This document shows positions 47,023-56,029 of a stretch of 64,000 nucleotides of DNA, piece after piece; the first letter of the stretch is position 1, and each line of letters begins with the position of its first letter. This stretch comes from Viridibacillus arenosi (GTDB taxonomy: Bacteria; Bacillota; Bacilli; Bacillales_A; Planococcaceae): assembly GCF_001955655.1 (NCBI RefSeq), contig NZ_MSPW01000002.1, positions 248,001 through 312,000 of the forward strand, read 5' to 3'. Made by a program: the position numbers and the translations under genes. Under the pieces are notes generated by a model. The model was not told the origin of the DNA, did no database searches, and worked only from the letters and a program-made list of their open reading frames with translations.

Positions 47023-47361
47023 ATGATCCAAGTAACGATTAATCACGATGAAAAAAGACATGTATCTTCATTTGAAATGAAAGGTCACGCAGATTTTGAT
47101 GAATCAGGGAAAGATTTAGTGTGTGCAGGCGCATCAGCAATTGCTTTCGGCACTGTTAATGCCATGTACCAACTATTAAATGTGGAACCTACAATTCAGC
47201 AAGAGGGTGAAGGTGGATATCTCCACGTCACATTGCCAGCCAATCTAGATGAAGAATTAGACAGTCGCTTACAATTAGTTGTTCAAACAATGGTTGCACA
47301 GTTGTATACAATTGTGCAAAGTTACGGACAATATATTCAGATATCATATTCCCAAATGTAG
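47023..47361 (+). CDS. prp: Ribosomal-processing cysteine protease Prp
   Basis: A 112-residue Prp (YsxB) protein. The catalytic pair is visible as H22 in MKGHADF and C34 in DLVCAGASAIAFG. Prp removes the N-terminal extension of ribosomal protein L27, which is encoded next and carries the recognition sequence. Located between rplU and rpmA as in other Firmicutes. Confidence 0.95.
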   Translation: MIQVTINHDEKRHVSSFEMKGHADFDESGKDLVCAGASAIAFGTVNAMYQLLNVEPTIQQEGEGGYLHVTLPANLDEELDSRLQLVVQTMVAQLYTIVQSYGQYIQISYSQM

Positions 47362-47670
<309 letters not shown>

Positions 47671-47681
47671 TTTCAAAAGCT

Positions 47682-47710
47682 AAGGACTGCATTTATTGCA
47701 GTCCTTTTTT
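47682..47710 (+). terminator. Rho-independent terminator of rplU-prp-rpmA
   Basis: AAGGACTGCA pairs with TGCAGTCCTT around TTTAT, followed by T. Confidence 0.88.
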
Positions 47711-47949
47711 AAATGAATAAGCAAGTATATATCTTTTAATCATGTCCAGGCATTCGCGCCACCCTCGAGGTCGTTTCAATTCCTCTAATGAAAGTAGGAA
47801 AGACAATTTCGTTTTCGGGCGTTCCAACGCTTCTCGGAGGTGAACGGGCACGATTGCGCTTTTATTATTCACTGGTAAAAAGTATGTTTTTAGTAACCAG
47901 TTCCTGTTCTAAATCGGCTTTCGCTCAAGTTAGCGGAAGCCTTGTTTTT
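47711..47949 (+). other. Unassigned structured interval before spo0B
   Basis: The space between rpmA and spo0B (349 bases) holds no convincing gene. Its first half is visibly GC-richer than its surroundings. ACTGGT (47871-47876) can pair with ACCAGT (47896-47901), and GGCTTTCGCT (47916-47925) with AGCGGAAGCC (47932-47941), the latter followed by TTGTTTTTC, a terminator-like end. A 33-codon frame from ATG 47742 has a basic product (starts MSRHSRHPRGRF) but no ribosome binding site. This could be a small RNA, a leader, or a decayed gene. Confidence 0.45.
47916..47949 (+). terminator. Terminator-like hairpin upstream of spo0B promoter
   Basis: A 10-base stem (one G-T pair) with a six-base loop followed by a T-rich tail. 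It does not belong to rpmA, which already has its own terminator 200 bases earlier. Confidence 0.65.
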
Positions 47950-47976
47950 CTAATGCGAGAAAAACCGATGAAAAAT

Positions 47977-47985
47977 TGGTATACT
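47977..47985 (+). promoter_or_regulatory. Extended -10 promoter of spo0B-obg
   Basis: TGGTATACT matches an extended -10 element, 35 bases before the spo0B start and just after the hairpin. A GAGAAA sequence 17 bases upstream is a poor -35 box. Confidence 0.5.
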
Positions 47986-48019
47986 GAAGACTGAACATCT
48001 TATTGGAGGAGTGTGTACA

Positions 48020-48556
48020 ATGACTGAAAAGCCTCTCACCGTAAATGAAGTGCTACGCTTTGCACACCATGATTTTTTAAATCAGCTTCAACTAATAAAG
48101 ATTAATTTGGATATGGGTCGTGTAGAGGATTCGAAGGAAGTAATTTCTGGAGTGGCCGAACAATGTCGTATCTTTTTCAATATTAATCAATTAGGATTAC
48201 CAAAAACGATTGAATGGTTACACACATTGAAATGGCGTTATCCGTCCTATCAAGTAACTATTCAAAGTAACGTTGATTCTGAGGTGGATATAGCATTAGA
48301 TGGACCGATCAAAGAACATTTAGAGCGGACTGTCTCCTATGTATACTCTTCATTAAACCCATATATAGAGCAAAATCTATCACTTCATATCAACTCAACG
48401 CAAGAACAATTAGAAATTTCATTTCATTTAAAAGGCTTATGGGATATGGAGCCATTCAAAGAAAAATTAGATCATCAATCCATAATGATTAAAAATAATC
48501 ATTATACAAATGAAGATTGGTGTTATTGCATAGAAGCAAGCAAGGAGGGTATTTAA
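48020..48556 (+). CDS. spo0B: Sporulation initiation phosphotransferase Spo0B
   Basis: A 178-residue Spo0B, the phosphorelay protein that passes phosphate from Spo0F to Spo0A. The phospho-accepting histidine is in the four-helix-bundle motif FAHHDFLNQLQLIK near residues 15-28. The C-terminal part is a degenerate kinase-like ATP-binding fold. GGAGGAG lies eight bases before the ATG. It directly abuts obg, the conserved Bacillus arrangement. Confidence 0.9.
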   Translation: MTEKPLTVNEVLRFAHHDFLNQLQLIKINLDMGRVEDSKEVISGVAEQCRIFFNINQLGLPKTIEWLHTLKWRYPSYQVTIQSNVDSEVDIALDGPIKEHLERTVSYVYSSLNPYIEQNLSLHINSTQEQLEISFHLKGLWDMEPFKEKLDHQSIMIKNNHYTNEDWCYCIEASKEGI

Positions 48557-49846
48557 ATGTTTGTAGATCACGTTAAAGTGTTTGTTAAAGGTGGAGACGG
48601 CGGAGATGGTATGGTGGCTTTCCGTCGCGAAAAATTTATACCAAATGGTGGCCCAGCAGGTGGCGATGGTGGTAACGGTGGAGACTTAATCTTTATCGTT
48701 GAAGAAGGACTACGTACATTAATGGATTTCCGCTATAAACGTCATTTTAAAGCAGAACGCGGTAATCATGGTATGAGTAAAAACCAACACGGTAAAAATG
48801 CGGAAGATTATTATGTAAAAGTGCCACCTGGTACAATCGTAACTTCTGAAGAAGATGGTAGAGTAATTGCTGATTTAGTAGAGCATGGTCAAACGGCAGT
48901 TATTGCTCGTGGTGGACGTGGAGGACGAGGAAACTCTCGTTTTGCTACACCTTCAAATCCAGCGCCAGAACTTTCTGAAAAAGGCGAGCCAGGACAAGAA
49001 CTTAATGTTATATTAGAGTTAAAGGTATTAGCAGATGTAGGTTTAGTCGGTTTCCCAAGTGTAGGTAAATCAACATTACTGTCAGTTGTTACTGCAGCAA
49101 AACCGAAAATTGGTGCATATCATTTCACAACAATTGTGCCGAACTTAGGTATGGTTGAAACAGAGGACGGCCGTAGTTTCGCTATGGCAGATTTACCAGG
49201 ATTAATCGAAGGAGCTCATCAAGGTGTAGGATTAGGACATCAATTCTTACGTCATATTGAACGTACGCGCGTAATCGTGCATGTGATTGATATGTCTGGT
49301 ATGGAAGGTCGCGATCCTTACGACGACTACTTAACGATTAACAAAGAATTAGAACAATATAATCTACGTTTAACAGAGCGTCCACAAATTATTGTTGCCA
49401 ATAAAATGGACATGCCTGATGCGGAAGAAAACTTACAAGCTTTCCGTGAAAAAGTTGGAGAAGATGCGAGAATTTTCGCGATTTCTGCTGTTTCACGTAA
49501 AGGATTGAAAGAATTACTATTCGCTGTAGCAGACTTATTAGAAGTAACACCTGAATTTGCATTGAACGATGTGGAAGAAGAAGAAACGGATGCGACTGTT
49601 TTATACAAACATGAATCACAAGGTCCGGACTTCGAAGTTTCACGTGATGATGATGGTTCTTACGTATTAAGCGGCTCTTCTATCGAAAGATTATTCAAAA
49701 TGACTGACTTTAGTCGTGAAGATTCAATTCGACGCTTTGCTCGTCAATTACGCGGAATGGGCGTTGACGAAGCATTAAGAGAACGTGGCGCTGAAAATGG
49801 CGATATTGTTCGATTACTTGAATTCGAATTTGAATTTATAGAGTAA
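48557..49846 (+). CDS. obg: Obg/CgtA GTPase
   Basis: A 429-residue Obg. The Gly-rich Obg domain (about 1-158) is followed by the G domain (GFPSVGKST, then [16 protein letters not shown] and NKMD) and the C-terminal OCT domain with [19 protein letters not shown]. It acts in 50S assembly, the stringent response and entry into sporulation. Ribosome binding site AAGGAGGG lies within the end of spo0B. Confidence 0.98.
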   Translation: MFVDHVKVFVKGGDGGDGMVAFRREKFIPNGGPAGGDGGNGGDLIFIVEEGLRTLMDFRYKRHFKAERGNHGMSKNQHGKNAEDYYVKVPPGTIVTSEEDGRVIADLVEHGQTAVIARGGRGGRGNSRFATPSNPAPELSEKGEPGQELNVILELKVLADVGLVGFPSVGKSTLLSVVTAAKPKIGAYHFTTIVPNLGMVETEDGRSFAMADLPGLIEGAHQGVGLGHQFLRHIERTRVIVHVIDMSGMEGRDPYDDYLTINKELEQYNLRLTERPQIIVANKMDMPDAEENLQAFREKVGEDARIFAISAVSRKGLKELLFAVADLLEVTPEFALNDVEEEETDATVLYKHESQGPDFEVSRDDDGSYVLSGSSIERLFKMTDFSREDSIRRFARQLRGMGVDEALRERGAENGDIVRLLEFEFEFIE

Positions 49847-49865
49847 GAATTTAGGGGGAAAAGAG

Positions 49866-50321
49866 ATGAAAAATGTAGCAGATCAACGCTATTATTTAGT
49901 ACGCGAAGATGTTCTAACAGATGCCATGCAAAAGACACTTGATGCAAAGTATTTATTACAGACAGGTGCCGTTTCATCAATATGGGATGCTGTTAAGCAA
50001 GTAGATTTATCTCGTAGTGCATTTTATAAATATCGAGATGCTGTTTTCCCCTTCCACTCTATCGTTCAAGAACGTATTTTAACTGTTTTTTTACAGCTAG
50101 AAGACCGTAAAGGGACATTAGCACGTCTATTATCGACTGTTACAGAAACACATTGTAATATCTTAACTATTCACCAAACGATTCCGATTCAAGGAAGAGC
50201 GAACGTGACATTATCGTTAGATGTGACAGCGATGGATATAGAGTTAGATGATTTAATACAGCAACTAAAAAAATTAGATTTTGTAGAGTCAGCAGAGGTA
50301 ATTAGTTCAGGAGCATTATAA
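49866..50321 (+). CDS. pheB: ACT-domain protein PheB
   Basis: A 151-residue protein. The N-terminal region (YYLVREDVLTDAMQKTLDAK and DLSRSAFYKYRDAVFPF) looks helix-turn-helix-like, and the ACT domain spans about 72-148. It is the PheB (UPF0735) family, always next to pheA; the name comes from an old chorismate-mutase link that is not clearly established. Confidence 0.9.
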   Translation: MKNVADQRYYLVREDVLTDAMQKTLDAKYLLQTGAVSSIWDAVKQVDLSRSAFYKYRDAVFPFHSIVQERILTVFLQLEDRKGTLARLLSTVTETHCNILTIHQTIPIQGRANVTLSLDVTAMDIELDDLIQQLKKLDFVESAEVISSGAL

Positions 50322-50336
50322 GGGGGCTTTTTTGAA

Positions 50337-51212
50337 TTGACATCAAAAGAGTGGGAAAATAGAGTGGCTTATTTAGGCCCAACAGGCACGTTTACGTATT
50401 TAGCTACGCAAGAGTTATTTCCAAACGAATGGCTTATTCCTTACAAAACAATTCCAGAGTGCATTGAAGCGGTCGCATCCAATCAAGTGGATTTAGCAGT
50501 AGTACCTGTAGAAAATGCGCTTGAGGGATCTGTACCGTTAACGATTGACTATTTATATCATGAAGCGGATTTATATGTAGTTGGAGAAGTTTTATCTCCA
50601 ATTGCACAACATTTAATGGTAAATCCAAAATTTGCTGATCATTGGGAAGGTATTGAGGGTATATATTCACACCCTCATGCACTTGCTCAATGTCATAAAT
50701 ATTTGTACTACAGATTTAGAGGAATTCAGTTAAATCCAACGACATCGACGGCAGCGGCAGCACAGTATATAGCTGAAAACCCAGATCAATGTATTGCTGC
50801 AATTGGTAACAGTTCGGCAGCAGAAACTTATGGCTTAAAAATTGTTCAAGATAATATTCATGATTTCCATTTTAATCATACACGCTTTTTTGTTTTATCT
50901 AGAACCAATCAACGGATTGAAAGAGATCATCGTGATGAACAGATAAAAACAACGGTAATGATTACATTACCTAATGACCGTTCAGGAGCATTACATCAAG
51001 TACTATCCGTATTTGCATGGCGTCAAATCAACTTAAGTAAAATCGAGTCAAGGCCGTTAAAAACAGGACTGGGTGACTATTTCTTTATCGTTGACGTGTT
51101 AGAAGATGAAAATGCACCAATGATGAGAGGTGCGATGGATGAGCTATCTGCATTAGGATGCTCAGTGAAATCACTCGGCACTTATTATACATACCAAAAT
51201 AGCCATGACTGA
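50337..51212 (+). CDS. pheA: Prephenate dehydratase
   Basis: A 291-residue enzyme that converts prephenate to phenylpyruvate in phenylalanine synthesis. The catalytic domain starts AYLGPTGTFTYLA and has the motifs VVPVENALEGSV and SSAAETYGL. Residues about 200-285 form an ACT domain (LPNDRSGALHQVLSVFAW, KIESRPLKT) that binds phenylalanine for feedback inhibition. TTG at 50337 is the assigned start, with GGGGG upstream. Confidence 0.95.
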   Translation: MTSKEWENRVAYLGPTGTFTYLATQELFPNEWLIPYKTIPECIEAVASNQVDLAVVPVENALEGSVPLTIDYLYHEADLYVVGEVLSPIAQHLMVNPKFADHWEGIEGIYSHPHALAQCHKYLYYRFRGIQLNPTTSTAAAAQYIAENPDQCIAAIGNSSAAETYGLKIVQDNIHDFHFNHTRFFVLSRTNQRIERDHRDEQIKTTVMITLPNDRSGALHQVLSVFAWRQINLSKIESRPLKTGLGDYFFIVDVLEDENAPMMRGAMDELSALGCSVKSLGTYYTYQNSHD

Positions 51213-51221
51213 TATACGAGA

Positions 51222-51256
51222 AAAAACTCTTAGCATCTTTGCTAAGAGTTTTTTTG
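51222..51256. terminator. Bidirectional terminator between pheA and niaR
   Basis: AAAAACTCTTAGC pairs with GCTAAGAGTTTTT with A and T runs on both sides, serving the convergent genes. Confidence 0.88.
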
Positions 51257-51267
51257 TATGCTGGTAT

Positions 51268-51801
51268 TTAATTTGTCGTAATTAAAAAGCCTTTCGATTG
51301 TAATTGCTGTATAGCAAAATCTATTTTTTCTTCAGAGGAAGCAGAAATAAGATGGATATGAATTCCTTCTGTTAATTCCAATAGAAGATTCGAATTTGTA
51401 TCGGCAAGCTTTTGCATAAATTGTTGAACGTCATGACGACTAGAGACCATAATGGAAGCGGTAATCTCTCCATATACGGCATGTTCTACAGTAACGTTTT
51501 TGACTGTGACTCCCGCATCGACAAATATATTTAATTCTTCTTCTGTATCGGCAGATGTATGACGACATGCAATCTGACGTTCACAGCAGGTTGTATCTTC
51601 ATTAGAAGTAAATAGTATATACCCTTGGCTTGTCGCCATAATCGGTATGTTACGTGCTTTTAATAAGGCCATATCACTGACAATAACTTGTCTCGAAACG
51701 CTGGTGCGTTTAGCAAGTTCAGTACCCGTAATTGGTTGTCCCTCTTGCTTTAACATGTCTAAAAGAATATCTCTACGTTCTTCTCCTAATAATTTTTTCA
51801 T
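51268..51801 (-). CDS. niaR: Niacin-responsive transcriptional repressor NiaR
   Basis: A 177-residue regulator with an N-terminal HTH_11 domain (GTELAKRTSVSRQVIVSDMA) and a C-terminal 3H domain that binds nicotinic acid through metal-liganding histidines (CRHTSAD, VEHAVYGEI, SRHDVQQFM, GIHIHLIS). It represses NAD synthesis or niacin uptake genes. In B. subtilis it is divergent from nifS-nadBCA; those genes are not here. GAGGTG lies seven bases before the ATG. Confidence 0.92.
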   Translation of the reverse strand: MKKLLGEERRDILLDMLKQEGQPITGTELAKRTSVSRQVIVSDMALLKARNIPIMATSQGYILFTSNEDTTCCERQIACRHTSADTEEELNIFVDAGVTVKNVTVEHAVYGEITASIMVSSRHDVQQFMQKLADTNSNLLLELTEGIHIHLISASSEEKIDFAIQQLQSKGFLITTN

Positions 51802-51907
51802 CTAAATCACCTCGAATACAAGCATAAATTGCCCTTCTCAACTCATAGTGTAACATGAAAGGCACTCACTGAAATATAAAATCGGGTGACCAATTGTGAA
51901 AGCTTTT

Positions 51908-51916
51908 CATATGATA
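51908..51916 (+). promoter_or_regulatory. Possible mother-cell promoter -10 box of safA
   Basis: CATATGATA matches a SigK -10 (CATAnnnTA) exactly and a SigE -10 partly, 22 bases before the start codon. An AC dinucleotide lies 17 bases upstream. No SigE-type -35 box is evident. Confidence 0.4.
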
Positions 51917-51938
51917 GAAAGACGGAAGGAGGAAAAAA

Positions 51939-53339
51939 ATGCGCACTCATACGGTCCAAAAAGGCGATACTTTATGGAAAATCGCAAGACAGTATGGCAT
52001 TTCTTTTGAAGATTTGAAACGCTTAAATGCTCATTTGGCGAATCCGGATTATATCGTACCGGGTATGGAAATTTTCTTGCCTGCTGTACCAAAGAAGGAA
52101 GCGCCGAATCACTCACATAAGGAGCACCCAGTGAAAGAAGCACCAATACATCAGCCAGTAAAAGAAGCACCGATACACCATCCGGTGAAAGAGGCACCGA
52201 TACACCATCCAGTGAAAGAGGCACCGAAACATCACCCGGTGAAAGAAGCACCAAAACACCAACCGGTGAAGGAAGCACCAAAACATTATCCTGTAAAAGA
52301 AGCACCAAAACATGTACCAGTAAAAGAAGCGCCGAAACATGTACCAGTAAAAGAAGCACCTATTGTAGAGCCGGCACCAATTCCACATATGCATCCACAT
52401 GTGCAACAACGTCCAGTCAAAACACGTATAGAGTTTGTTGAACAACATGAGGAGGAAATAATTATTCAACCGTTAGTAGAAACTAAACCAACAAAACCTA
52501 TACAAACAAGCCCATCAGGGGAGATGCCACCAAGTCCACCACCACCAATTCCGCCAATGGGAATGCAGCCATGTCCACCGGAAATGCCGTCATGGCCACA
52601 GATGGGGATGCCACCATGTCCACCGGAAATGCCGTCATGGCCACAGATGGGGATGCCATCGTGTCCGCCGTCAGGAATGCCGCAGTGGGGTGGTGCAGAA
52701 CAAATGCCGATGCCTATGCCAATGCCGCAAGTACCAAATTGGCAAAATCAACAGCCTTGGCCACCAATGGGAATGCAATCAAGCCCACCGATGGGAATGC
52801 AACCAAGCCCACCAATGGGAATGCAACCAAGCCCACCAATGGGAATGCAACCAAGCCCACCGATGGGAATGCAACCAAGCCCACCGATGGGAATGCAACC
52901 AAGCCCACCGATGGGAATGCAACCAAGCCCACCGATGGGAATGCAGCCAAGTCCCCCATCAGGTTGGCAAATGCCTGAATCAACTAGAGATTGTGGATTT
53001 GATGAGTCTCCATTTATGGGACATCATCATGGTCCGCTACAACCAATGCAGCCGCAATGGCAACAACCAATGCAACCAGAATGGCAGCAACCAATGCAGC
53101 CACAGTGGCAACAATCAATGCAACCGCAGTGGCCGGTTCAGGGACAACAATGGCAGCAACCTGACATGATGATGCCAAGTATGCCAATGCAATTCTATCC
53201 AACGCCAATGCCGATGCCGATGCCGATGCCAACGCCAATGCCAATGCCAATGCCAATGCCAAATTGGAATACTTCTCCGTGCGGTTGTCAGCAACCACAA
53301 CCGTACCCGCAGCCGAGAACCTCTGTAGACTATAATTGA
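51939..53339 (+). CDS. safA: SafA-like spore coat morphogenetic protein with LysM and repeats
   Basis: A 466-residue protein. Residues 1-48 are a LysM domain (TVQKGDTLWKIARQYGISFEDLKRLN begins at about 3; peptidoglycan-binding type). The remainder is repetitive: nine 9-residue PVKEAP-type repeats (about 65-143), two 15-residue CPPEMPSWPQMGMP repeats, eight 8-residue PPMGMQPS repeats (about 275-338), four 8-residue PMQPQWQQ repeats (about 369-400) and a PMPMP tract. The gene follows niaR, as safA does in B. subtilis, where SafA organises the inner coat together with SpoVID. Repeat sequences are not those of B. subtilis SafA, so identity rests on the LysM, the Pro/Met/Gln-rich composition and position. 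AAGGAGG precedes the ATG. Confidence 0.82.
   Translation: MRTHTVQKGDTLWKIARQYGISFEDLKRLNAHLANPDYIVPGMEIFLPAVPKKEAPNHSHKEHPVKEAPIHQPVKEAPIHHPVKEAPIHHPVKEAPKHHPVKEAPKHQPVKEAPKHYPVKEAPKHVPVKEAPKHVPVKEAPIVEPAPIPHMHPHVQQRPVKTRIEFVEQHEEEIIIQPLVETKPTKPIQTSPSGEMPPSPPPPIPPMGMQPCPPEMPSWPQMGMPPCPPEMPSWPQMGMPSCPPSGMPQWGGAEQMPMPMPMPQVPNWQNQQPWPPMGMQSSPPMGMQPSPPMGMQPSPPMGMQPSPPMGMQPSPPMGMQPSPPMGMQPSPPMGMQPSPPSGWQMPESTRDCGFDESPFMGHHHGPLQPMQPQWQQPMQPEWQQPMQPQWQQSMQPQWPVQGQQWQQPDMMMPSMPMQFYPTPMPMPMPMPTPMPMPMPMPNWNTSPCGCQQPQPYPQPRTSVDYN
52131..52364 (+). repeat. 27-base tandem repeats in safA (PVKEAP units)
   Basis: Nine copies, the last partial, of a 27-base unit beginning GTGAAAGAAGCACC or a variant. Units encode PVKEAP(K/I)H-x and vary mainly at the last position (Q, H, Y, V), showing mixed synonymous and replacement changes. 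Confidence 0.95.
52569..52658 (+). repeat. Two identical 45-base repeats in safA
   Basis: The unit starting CCATGTCCACCGGAAATGCC occurs at 52569 and again at 52614 without differences over the 42 or so bases compared, implying a recent duplication. Confidence 0.85.
52761..52952 (+). repeat. 24-base tandem repeats in safA (PPMGMQPS units)
   Basis: Eight copies of a 24-base unit beginning CCACCAATGGGAATGCAA, nearly identical at the DNA level (A/G change at one third-codon position). Because the unit is a multiple of three, several other frames also stay open here; those are not genes. Confidence 0.95.
53043..53138 (+). repeat. 24-base repeats in safA (PMQPQWQQ units)
   Basis: Four copies of a 24-base unit beginning CCAATGCAGCCGCAATGG with scattered changes. 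The first three encode PMQP(Q/E)WQQ; the fourth changes its first codon to Ser and ends WPV. A short CCAATG/CCGATG hexamer tract follows at about 53200-53262. Confidence 0.9.
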
Positions 53340-53340
53340 T

Positions 53341-54204
53341 GTGAATCAAAGCGGTATTTTCAGGAGGGTTAAGCCAAACGTTTGGCAATGGACTATTAAT
53401 GGGCATAATTATTCGATTAAACGCTACACGAATAAAGGGACGGCTGACAAGGTTCGTATTGTTCATCAACAATTAAAAAAGGCTAAATTTCCGAATATAT
53501 TACCGGTTATTGCAAGTGATGATCCTACTGCTATTGTGCAACCGTGGGCATCTAATGTGCGAGCGGTAAAATTTAATCGTATGCAAGAACGTACTAAGAC
53601 GTTAGAATTATTATATAAATTACATGCAACAAATAGTGACATTAATTGGCCTGAGTTTGGGGTATTTTTGCCACAATATGATTTACAGTTAAAATGGCAG
53701 GATCGTTTATCAAAATTCAAGGCTAAAAAAGAACAAATAGCCCAGTTTTTGGGCGTCCCAGCTGTAGATCAGCTTATTATTTATGCGGAACAAGCTTTAA
53801 AAAGTATGCAACTAGTAAAAAATAAAAAAACAACAATTTTGCATGGAGATGTTGTGCATCATAATTTTCTAATGACGGAGAAAGGCAAGGTGTATTTGAT
53901 TGATTTTGATTTAGCAGCAGTTGGTCATGCTGAAGATGAAATCATCATGTGGATGCATCGTGTACTTCCTCATGTAGATTATAATTTGCCTAAACTTTTA
54001 GAGGAGCAGCCACTTTTGCAGGGATTTCCGAAAGAGCAATTACTGGCGATTCGTTATCCTAATGAGCTGTTAAGAGAATGGTTATATGTTGATGTCATTG
54101 CTACACAGCGCAAAGCGGCTTTCATCGAAGAACTTGTGGCATTTACGAATGTGGCGCTCTCATCTTGGCCAAAATTATGGTATGATAGTGGAAGTCTGGA
54201 ATAG
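53341..54204 (+). CDS. CotS/YsxE-like spore-coat-associated kinase-fold protein
   Basis: A 287-residue aminoglycoside-phosphotransferase/protein-kinase-fold protein. The catalytic loop is LHGDVVHHNFL and the metal motif is LIDFDLA, both intact; the N-lobe lysine is probably in YSIKRY (about 27). It resembles the CotS/YsxE/YutH family of spore proteins. In B. subtilis ysxE follows spoVID; here the gene instead follows safA directly (one base after its stop), so it is probably co-transcribed. The start GTG lacks a clear ribosome binding site, suggesting coupling. Substrate unknown. Confidence 0.75.
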   Translation: MNQSGIFRRVKPNVWQWTINGHNYSIKRYTNKGTADKVRIVHQQLKKAKFPNILPVIASDDPTAIVQPWASNVRAVKFNRMQERTKTLELLYKLHATNSDINWPEFGVFLPQYDLQLKWQDRLSKFKAKKEQIAQFLGVPAVDQLIIYAEQALKSMQLVKNKKTTILHGDVVHHNFLMTEKGKVYLIDFDLAAVGHAEDEIIMWMHRVLPHVDYNLPKLLEEQPLLQGFPKEQLLAIRYPNELLREWLYVDVIATQRKAAFIEELVAFTNVALSSWPKLWYDSGSLE

Positions 54205-54253
54205 AATAGGTGTTTGTCTTTTTTGAGAAAAGAAAATGACAAATAAAGCTTCA

Positions 54254-54284
54254 GATAGGTCGTTTAGGCGATCTATCTTTTTCT
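54254..54284 (+). terminator. Rho-independent terminator of safA-kinase pair
   Basis: AGATAG-G-TCG pairs with CGA-T-CTATCT, followed by TTTTT. Confidence 0.75.
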
Positions 54285-54367
54285 ACTGCCATTTGGACAA
54301 AGGTCCGACATCCTAATGTAACAAATAATATGCTATAATCATAGCGTTGAATATAAGGGGAATTGCC

Positions 54368-54988
54368 ATGTATGACTACATAATTGGACAAGTAACAAGA
54401 GTTACTCCAGAATATATTGTCATGGAGCAGCAAGGGATTGGCTGGCAATTATATACGCCAAATCCGTTTGCGTTTCATGTTCAAGAGGAATCACTGCAAG
54501 TCTATACGCATCATCACGTAAGAGAAGATGCACATCTACTATTTGCTTTTAAATCGTTAGAGCAACGTGAACTATTCCGCAAACTGATACAAGTATCAGG
54601 TATTGGACCTAAAGGAGCAATGGCCATTTTAGCAAGTGGCAACCCATCTCAAGTTATCCAAGCAATTGAGCAAGAAGATGAAGTTTTCCTTGTAAAGTTC
54701 CCAGGTGTCGGAAAGAAAACTGCTCGCCAAATGATTCTAGATTTAAAAGGAAAACTAGATGCTTTACTTGAAAATGTTGAGTTACCAAGTGGAGAAGATG
54801 AATTGCCGCTATTCGGAGTGAATCCGAATAAACATGAATTAGAGGAAGCTTTACTAGCGTTAACGGCATTGGGATATTCGGAGCGTGAGTTAACGAAAAT
54901 TCGACCGCAACTTGATGAAGATAATCAGCTTTCATCAACTGACGCCTATATGAAGAAAGCCTTACAACTATTATTAAAACAAAAATAA
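54368..54988 (+). CDS. ruvA: Holliday junction DNA helicase subunit RuvA
   Basis: A 206-residue RuvA. Domain I (OB fold) starts YDYIIGQVTRVTPEYIVME, domain II has two helix-hairpin-helix motifs (LIQVSGIGPKGAMAIL and LVKFPGVGKKTARQMI), and the C-terminal domain III contacts RuvB. ATG 54368 has AAGGGG seven bases upstream; the open frame extends to 54347. Coupled to ruvB. Confidence 0.96.
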   Translation: MYDYIIGQVTRVTPEYIVMEQQGIGWQLYTPNPFAFHVQEESLQVYTHHHVREDAHLLFAFKSLEQRELFRKLIQVSGIGPKGAMAILASGNPSQVIQAIEQEDEVFLVKFPGVGKKTARQMILDLKGKLDALLENVELPSGEDELPLFGVNPNKHELEEALLALTALGYSERELTKIRPQLDEDNQLSSTDAYMKKALQLLLKQK

Positions 54989-55006
54989 AAGAAAGGAGGA
55001 ATAGTT

Positions 55007-56011
55007 ATGGACGAGCGTGTTGTATCGAGTGAAGTATCCAATTTTGATGAACAATTTGAACAGTCATTAAGACCTCAAAATTTGGTTCAGTATATTGGTC
55101 AGCAAAAAGTAAAAGACAATTTGAAGATATTTATCGAAGCAGCGAGAATGCGGGAAGAAAGTCTTGATCATGTGCTTTTATACGGACCTCCAGGGCTCGG
55201 TAAAACGACTTTAGCGGCTGTTATTGCTAATGAGATGAATGTCCAAATTCGCATGACGAGCGGACCAGCAATTGAGCGTCCAGGAGATTTAGCTGCAATC
55301 GTCAGTTCTCTTGAGCCAGGGGATGTCCTATTTATCGATGAAATTCATCGTCTACCCCGAGCGATTGAGGAAGTATTGTACCCCGCAATGGAAGACTTTT
55401 GTTTAGATATTGTCGTAGGGAAAGGTCCTGCAGCGCGCTCTGTTCGACTTGACTTACCTCCTTTTACATTAGTAGGAGCAACTACAAGGGCAGGCGCATT
55501 ATCAGCTCCCCTTCGAGATCGCTTCGGCGTGTTGTTAAGATTGGAATATTATGACGAGCTTTCATTAACAGAAATTGTTTGTAGAAGTGCTGTGCTATTT
55601 GATGTGAACATTGATAAAATAGCAGCAAGAGAAATTGCTCGCCGGTCCCGTGGGACACCCCGTGTCGCAAACCGATTACTAAAAAGAGTTAGAGACTATG
55701 CTCAAGTTATTGGAGACGGGGATATTACACTAGAAATGGCACAAGCTGCACTAGAGTTGTTACAAGTCGATCCGTTAGGTTTAGATCATATCGATCACAA
55801 ATTAATTTCTACGATGATTGAACGTTTCCGAGGCGGTCCTGTTGGTTTAGATACGATTGCAGCAAGTATTGGGGAAGAATCAATGACAATTGAAGATGTC
55901 TATGAGCCCTATTTAATGCAGATTGGTTTCATCCAGCGAACACCAAGAGGACGCTTAGCGACTACATTAGCTTATGAGCATTTTGGCTATCCATTGCCAT
56001 CACAAACATAA
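55007..56011 (+). CDS. ruvB: Holliday junction branch-migration ATPase RuvB
   Basis: A 334-residue AAA+ motor. Walker [10 protein letters not shown], Walker B FIDEIHR, sensor 1 [18 protein letters not shown] and the C-terminal winged helix ([12 protein letters not shown]) are present. It drives branch migration with RuvA. AAAGGAGG precedes the ATG. Confidence 0.98.
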   Translation: MDERVVSSEVSNFDEQFEQSLRPQNLVQYIGQQKVKDNLKIFIEAARMREESLDHVLLYGPPGLGKTTLAAVIANEMNVQIRMTSGPAIERPGDLAAIVSSLEPGDVLFIDEIHRLPRAIEEVLYPAMEDFCLDIVVGKGPAARSVRLDLPPFTLVGATTRAGALSAPLRDRFGVLLRLEYYDELSLTEIVCRSAVLFDVNIDKIAAREIARRSRGTPRVANRLLKRVRDYAQVIGDGDITLEMAQAALELLQVDPLGLDHIDHKLISTMIERFRGGPVGLDTIAASIGEESMTIEDVYEPYLMQIGFIQRTPRGRLATTLAYEHFGYPLPSQT

Positions 56012-56029
56012 AACAAAAGGAAGTTAACA

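Noticed and set aside
47788-47994. A 68-codon frame on the plus strand before spo0B
   Set aside because: No ribosome binding site, it runs through a terminator hairpin and the spo0B promoter, and the product has no protein-like pattern.
52131-52952. Regularly spaced short repeats that could suggest a CRISPR array
   Set aside because: The repeats are contiguous, in frame and encode amino-acid repeats; there are no unique spacers and no cas genes.
52571-53169. Long open frames in other phases and on the minus strand across safA (products rich in TDGNATKP, AHRWECNQ or FPSVGLVA units)
   Set aside because: They arise because the safA repeat units are multiples of three bases, keeping all phases open; none has a ribosome binding site or a recognisable fold.
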